From: an uncultured Sporolactobacillus sp.
GTDB lineage: Bacteria > Bacillota > Bacilli > Bacillales > Sporolactobacillaceae
Length of the DNA stretch: 9,332 nucleotides
Direction: 5' to 3'
Assembly: GCA_900543345.1 (NCBI GenBank)
Contig: UQRJ01000094.1
Location: 1-9,332, forward strand
In this document: in pieces, positions 6,516 to 9,332 of the stretch
Layout of the letters: every line of letters begins with the position of its first letter
Numbering within the stretch: position 1 is the stretch's first letter
Translations under genes and position numbers: made by a program
Notes under the pieces: model-generated
Told to the model about the DNA's origin: nothing
Seen by the model: the letters and a program-made list of their open reading frames with translations, nothing else
Database searches by the model: none

Positions 6516-6710
6516 ATGGACCAAACCGATCGGATGAGAAAAATCCTCGGCAACATGAATACGGAAGAGCGGAAGAGTCTGATGGAGAGTACGCCTGAAG
6601 AAATTGCTGACAAATGGGAAAAAATGTATAAGATACCGATCAAACAGAGCAGATTCTTTCTAAATGATCTTTTTTTTCATCGCTCGTGGCAAAATAAAGA
6701 CGACCATTGA
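6516..6710 (+). CDS. Small protein of unknown function (64 residues)
   Basis: I do not recognise this protein. The ATG at 6516 has a strong site, GGGAGGG (6503-6509), six bases upstream, which supports real translation. The first half is charged and probably helical (NMNTEERKSLMESTPEEIADKW split over residues 13-34). It contains TPEEIADKWEKMY (26-38), and the second half is basic and aromatic (RFFLNDLFFHRSW, 46-58), ending in KDDH. There is no signal peptide, no membrane span and no cysteine, so a small cytosolic protein is likely. It is isolated by a terminator-like hairpin on each side, so it probably forms its own transcription unit or receives read-through from the men operon. An upstream GTG (6411) in the same frame would run through the hairpin and has no good ribosome binding site. 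Confidence 0.65.
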   Translation: MDQTDRMRKILGNMNTEERKSLMESTPEEIADKWEKMYKIPIKQSRFFLNDLFFHRSWQNKDDH

Positions 6711-6730
6711 TTTGCTGAATAAGAAAAATG

Positions 6731-6785
6731 GCGAACGTTGCCGATGGAGTGATCGGACGCTAAAATAAAACGTTCGTTATTTTTT
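6731..6785 (+). terminator. Rho-independent terminator after the 64-residue gene
   Basis: GCGAACGTT (6731-6739) pairs with AACGTTCGT (6769-6777) over nine pairs, one of them G-U, followed by the T-rich tail TATTTTTT (6778-6785). Inside the loop, CCGAT (6741-6745) can pair with ATCGG (6751-6755 region), giving a second small stem. The loop is long, but the tail is good. It closes the preceding gene 21 bases after its stop. Confidence 0.6.
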
Positions 6786-6865
6786 AGCTTATAAAGTGAA
6801 CAAAAATAAAATTATGTAAACAATAACAAGCCGACAGAAAGAAAAGCAGTTAAGCCGGGCAATGT

Positions 6866-6873
6866 GATAAGAT
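6866..6873 (+). promoter_or_regulatory. Possible -10 element before the HAD phosphatase
   Basis: The sequence TGATAAGAT (6865-6873 region) fits an extended -10 (TGN plus TAAGAT, four of six matches), about 35 bases before the ATG at 6909. No -35 box is recognisable at 16-18 bases. The surrounding stretch 6786-6908 is AT-rich, and I see nothing else in it. Confidence 0.25.
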
Positions 6874-6908
6874 ATGGAGAGAGACTTGAAGGAAGCGGGG
6901 AAAAGCGA

Positions 6909-7562
6909 ATGGAATTACGGACGATTCTTTTTGATTTCGACGGTACGTTGGCTAACACACTGCCGCTGGTCGTACATGCGCTGCATGAAATTTTTCGGAA
7001 ATTTGACGGACGGGAGCTGGACAAGCGGCAAATTATCGATATGTTCGGCCCTGCGGATCAAAAGATAATTGAAAAAAATTTTCATCATCGTGATAAAGTC
7101 GCTGCAGCCGTCGAACTGTATTTCCACCTTTATGAAACGGAACATAACGCATACATTCAAGACGATCCGGCGATTAACCGTATGCTGAAAATATTAAAAG
7201 AGCAGGGACGGCGAGTCGGCGTCATCACGGGTAAAAGTCGGCGGGCTTATCTGATTTCGGAGCAGGCTCTCGGCTTTGCGGGGCAATTTGAGAGTGTGAT
7301 TACCGGCGACGACGTCAAGCGTCCGAAGCCGGATCCGTCCGGCATTTTGAAAATGATGGATCAATTCGGCGCAGACGCGGCAACCACCATTTATATTGGC
7401 GATAGTAACAGCGATATTTTGGCCGGCAAAGCGGCGGGAATCCATACGGCCGCCGTTCAATGGTTGCCGGTCACCCAATCGTCGACGTATCCGGCGGGAC
7501 CGGAATTTTTCTGGACAAATGTCGATCAGTTTCTTGCCTTTCTGCGCCAGCAAGACAAATAA
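6909..7562 (+). CDS. HAD-family (subfamily IA) phosphatase, phosphoglycolate phosphatase-like
   Basis: This 217-residue protein has all four HAD motifs. Motif I is FDFDGT (8-13), with nucleophile D9 and acid-base D11. Motif II is VITGKSR (105-111), with T107. Motif III is KRPKPDP (137-143), with K140. Motif IV is GDSNSD (164-169), whose aspartates bind Mg2+. The helical insert at about residues 16-85 is a C1-type cap and should set the substrate, placing it near phosphoglycolate phosphatase and pyrophosphatase PpaX. The cap segment MFGPADQKIIEKNF (45-58) does not let me choose between these, so no symbol is given. It should be cytosolic. I chose the ATG at 6909, where the protein opens directly into the first beta strand. 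The upstream purine stretch (AGGAAGCGGGG, 6890-6900) is the ribosome binding site. A GTG at 6864 would add 15 residues that do not fit the family. Confidence 0.88.
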   Translation: MELRTILFDFDGTLANTLPLVVHALHEIFRKFDGRELDKRQIIDMFGPADQKIIEKNFHHRDKVAAAVELYFHLYETEHNAYIQDDPAINRMLKILKEQGRRVGVITGKSRRAYLISEQALGFAGQFESVITGDDVKRPKPDPSGILKMMDQFGADAATTIYIGDSNSDILAGKAAGIHTAAVQWLPVTQSSTYPAGPEFFWTNVDQFLAFLRQQDK

Positions 7563-7575
7563 ACCGCGGAAATCG

Positions 7576-7604
7576 TTGGTGACAGGGATGCGTCGTGTTA
7601 TAAT
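7576..7604 (+). promoter_or_regulatory. SigA promoter with extended -10 for the helicase gene
   Basis: A perfect extended -10, TGTTATAAT (7596-7604), is preceded after exactly 17 bases by TTGGTG (7576-7581, three of six matches). Transcription should start near 7611, leaving a leader of about 57 bases before the GTG at 7668. It begins 14 bases after the phosphatase stop, so the helicase is likely an independent transcription unit. Confidence 0.7.
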
Positions 7605-7667
7605 AAAGGCACAGTGAACATAAGTTCGCATTTTATATTAGAATTAGAAAAAGGGGAGGCTGGACTC

Positions 7668-9300
7668 GTGAAAGTCAGACGATCGATGGCCGAACTGCTC
7701 GATGAACTGAAAAGGGATCCGAATGTCGTTGACTGGCATACAGTACCCGCCAGAAAAGAACATATGTTGCCTTTTCCGGAGAAGCTGGATTGGCGGCTGC
7801 GGCACGTGCTTGTCGAACGAGGAATCAAGTCGCTCTATGTGCATCAGGCCGACGCCTTCCGGGCGGCGCTTGCCGGAGACGATCTCGTGATCGTCACGCC
7901 GACGGCCTCCGGGAAAACGTTGTGTTATAATCTGCCTGTTCTCCAACGCATCTTGCATGAGCCGACGAGCCGCGCGTTGTATTTTTTCCCGACGAAGGCA
8001 CTGGCTCAGGATCAGATGCATGAGATGGAACGGTTAATTAACGAAATCGGCGAGCCGATTCGCAGCTATACATACGACGGAGATACGGCGGGCGGTATTC
8101 GTCAGAAAATCCGCCGGGCCGGCCAGATCGTCATGACCAATCCGGATATGCTGCATACGTCGATTTTGCCGCATCATACGAAATGGGTGTCGCTGTTTGA
8201 AAATCTGAAATTCATTATTATTGACGAACTGCATATATATCGTGGTGTATTCGGCAGCCACGTGGCCAATGTGATCCGTCGTCTGAAACGAATTTGCGCC
8301 TTTTACGGCAGCCGGCCGCAGTTTATCTGTACGTCGGCAACGATCGGCAATCCGCGCGGACATGCGGAAGCACTGACCGGACGCAAGATGACGTTAATCG
8401 ATCAAAATGGGGCACCGAGTGCCGGCAAGCATTTCCTGTTTTATAATCCGCCGGTGATAAATACGCAGCTAAATGTACGCGAGGACGAAATGATTGCTGT
8501 CCATAAACTGGCCGAGCGTTTTATTGCCAATGGCATTCAGACGATTGTCTTTGCCCGCAGCAAGTTGAAGGTAGAATTGTTGGCCAGCCATCTACGAAGC
8601 ATGAACAGCGGACGCGAGAAGCACGCCGAAATCTGTGCCTATCGGGGAGGGTATCTACCGCTTGAGCGACGGCGGATCGAAAAAGGACTGCGCACCGGTC
8701 GAATCATGGGTGTTGTCAGTACGAACGCGCTCGAGCTTGGGATTGATATCGGTCAGTTGCGGGTGTGCATCATGGCCGGTTACCCGGGCAACATGGCCAG
8801 TGTCTGGCAGCAGGCGGGCCGTGCCGGGCGACGTAGCGGCGATGCCCTTGTTATCATGGTGGCTACTTCCAATCCGCTTGATCAATATATGGCCGCACAT
8901 CCGGACTATTTTTTTTCACGCAAACCGGAGGAAGTGCGGATCAACCCCGATAACCTGATGATCCTGGTTGATCACGTCAAGTGTTCGGCGTATGAGCTTC
9001 CGTTTCACAAAGGCGAACCGTTCGGCGGAGCGCCGGCGGACGATCTGTGCGAATTTTTGGCGGGCGAGGACATGCTGCATTATCAAGCGGGAAAATGGTA
9101 CTGGATGAACGATGCGTTCCCAGCGAATGAAATCAGCCTCCGTTCAGCCGTACAGGATTCGTTTGCGATCGTCGACATTACCGATCGCGGCCATGCAAAA
9201 GTGATCGGCGAAATGGACCGGTTCGGAGCGATGACGATGCTCTATGAGGACGCTATCTACATTCATCAAGGCGTCCAATACCATGTGGACGAGCTCGATC
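7668..9300 (+). CDS. mrfA: MrfA (YprA)-type DEXH-box helicase, 3' end missing
   Basis: This is the first 544 residues of an ATP-dependent superfamily 2 helicase like B. subtilis MrfA (YprA), which works in MrfAB-dependent repair of mitomycin-type DNA lesions. The first RecA-like domain has HQADAF (59-64), Walker A TPTASGKT (77-84), FPTKALAQDQ (107-116), TNPDMLH (157-163), the Walker B box DELH (186-189) within DELHIYRG, and TSATIGNP (222-229). The second has IVFARSK (293-299), STNALELGIDIG (351-362) and QQAGRAGRRSG (381-391). The GTG at 7668 follows GGGGAGG (7653-7659) at eight bases. The B. subtilis protein has about 750 residues, so roughly 200 residues are missing, including the C-terminal DUF1998 region with its zinc cysteines. 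The frame stays open to 9332, but residues from 545 on (ending VSYTHLTLPT) are translated adapter. No MrfB exonuclease gene is in view. Confidence 0.88.
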
Positions 9301-9332
9301 CTGTCTCTTATACACATCTGACGCTGCCGACG
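9301..9332. other. Illumina Nextera (Tn5) adapter left at the contig end; not genomic
   Basis: Positions 9301-9319 read CTGTCTCTTATACACATCT, the 19-base Tn5 mosaic end. Positions 9320-9332 continue GACGCTGCCGACG, the rest of the reverse complement of the Nextera read 1 adapter, lacking only its last base. All 32 bases match with no mismatch. Genomic sequence therefore ends at 9300. Confidence 0.97.

Noticed and set aside
9302..9332. The open helicase frame running to the last base, with a distinctive C-terminal tail.
   Set aside because: These residues are translated Nextera adapter, so the tail carries no biological meaning.

Overview
This window reads as one short draft contig from a Bacillota organism, most likely class Bacilli. 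The support is a men gene set close to the Bacillus type in sequence, strong AGGAGG-like ribosome binding sites, GTG and TTG starts, and an MrfA (YprA)-type helicase. Coding DNA is moderately GC-rich and the intergenic DNA is AT-rich. I cannot name the genus. Both ends are artefactual or repeat-limited. Positions 1-53 look like the 3' end of a group II intron (last part of domain V plus domain VI). Positions 9301-9332 are an exact copy of the Illumina Nextera (Tn5) adapter and are not genomic.

Layout, left to right: intron end (1-53); a 66-residue two-helix membrane protein with a possible stress-type promoter (239-439); a convergent DUF1361 multi-pass membrane protein on the minus strand (501-1190); then a 168-bp divergent promoter region. 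The core is a tight four-gene menaquinone operon, menF-menD-menH-menC (1359-6376), with overlapping ends. It is followed by a terminator-like hairpin (6432-6474), a 64-residue orphan gene (6516-6710), a second and better terminator (6731-6785), a HAD-family phosphatase (6909-7562), a clear extended -10 promoter (7576-7604), and an MrfA-type DEXH helicase cut off by the contig end (7668-9300).

The four men genes lie in the order in which their enzymes act: chorismate to isochorismate (MenF), to SEPHCHC (MenD), to SHCHC (MenH), to o-succinylbenzoate (MenC). menE and menB, which lie between menH and menC in Bacillus subtilis, are missing here, so the CoA-dependent half of the pathway must be encoded elsewhere if the pathway is complete. 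The helicase probably belongs to DNA repair, and the phosphatase to general metabolism or metabolite repair.

I found no tRNA, rRNA or CRISPR array. I see no convincing evidence of a previously undescribed multi-gene system; the most consequential observations are the adapter at the right end and the split men pathway. No gene-free stretch exceeds about 240 bases.
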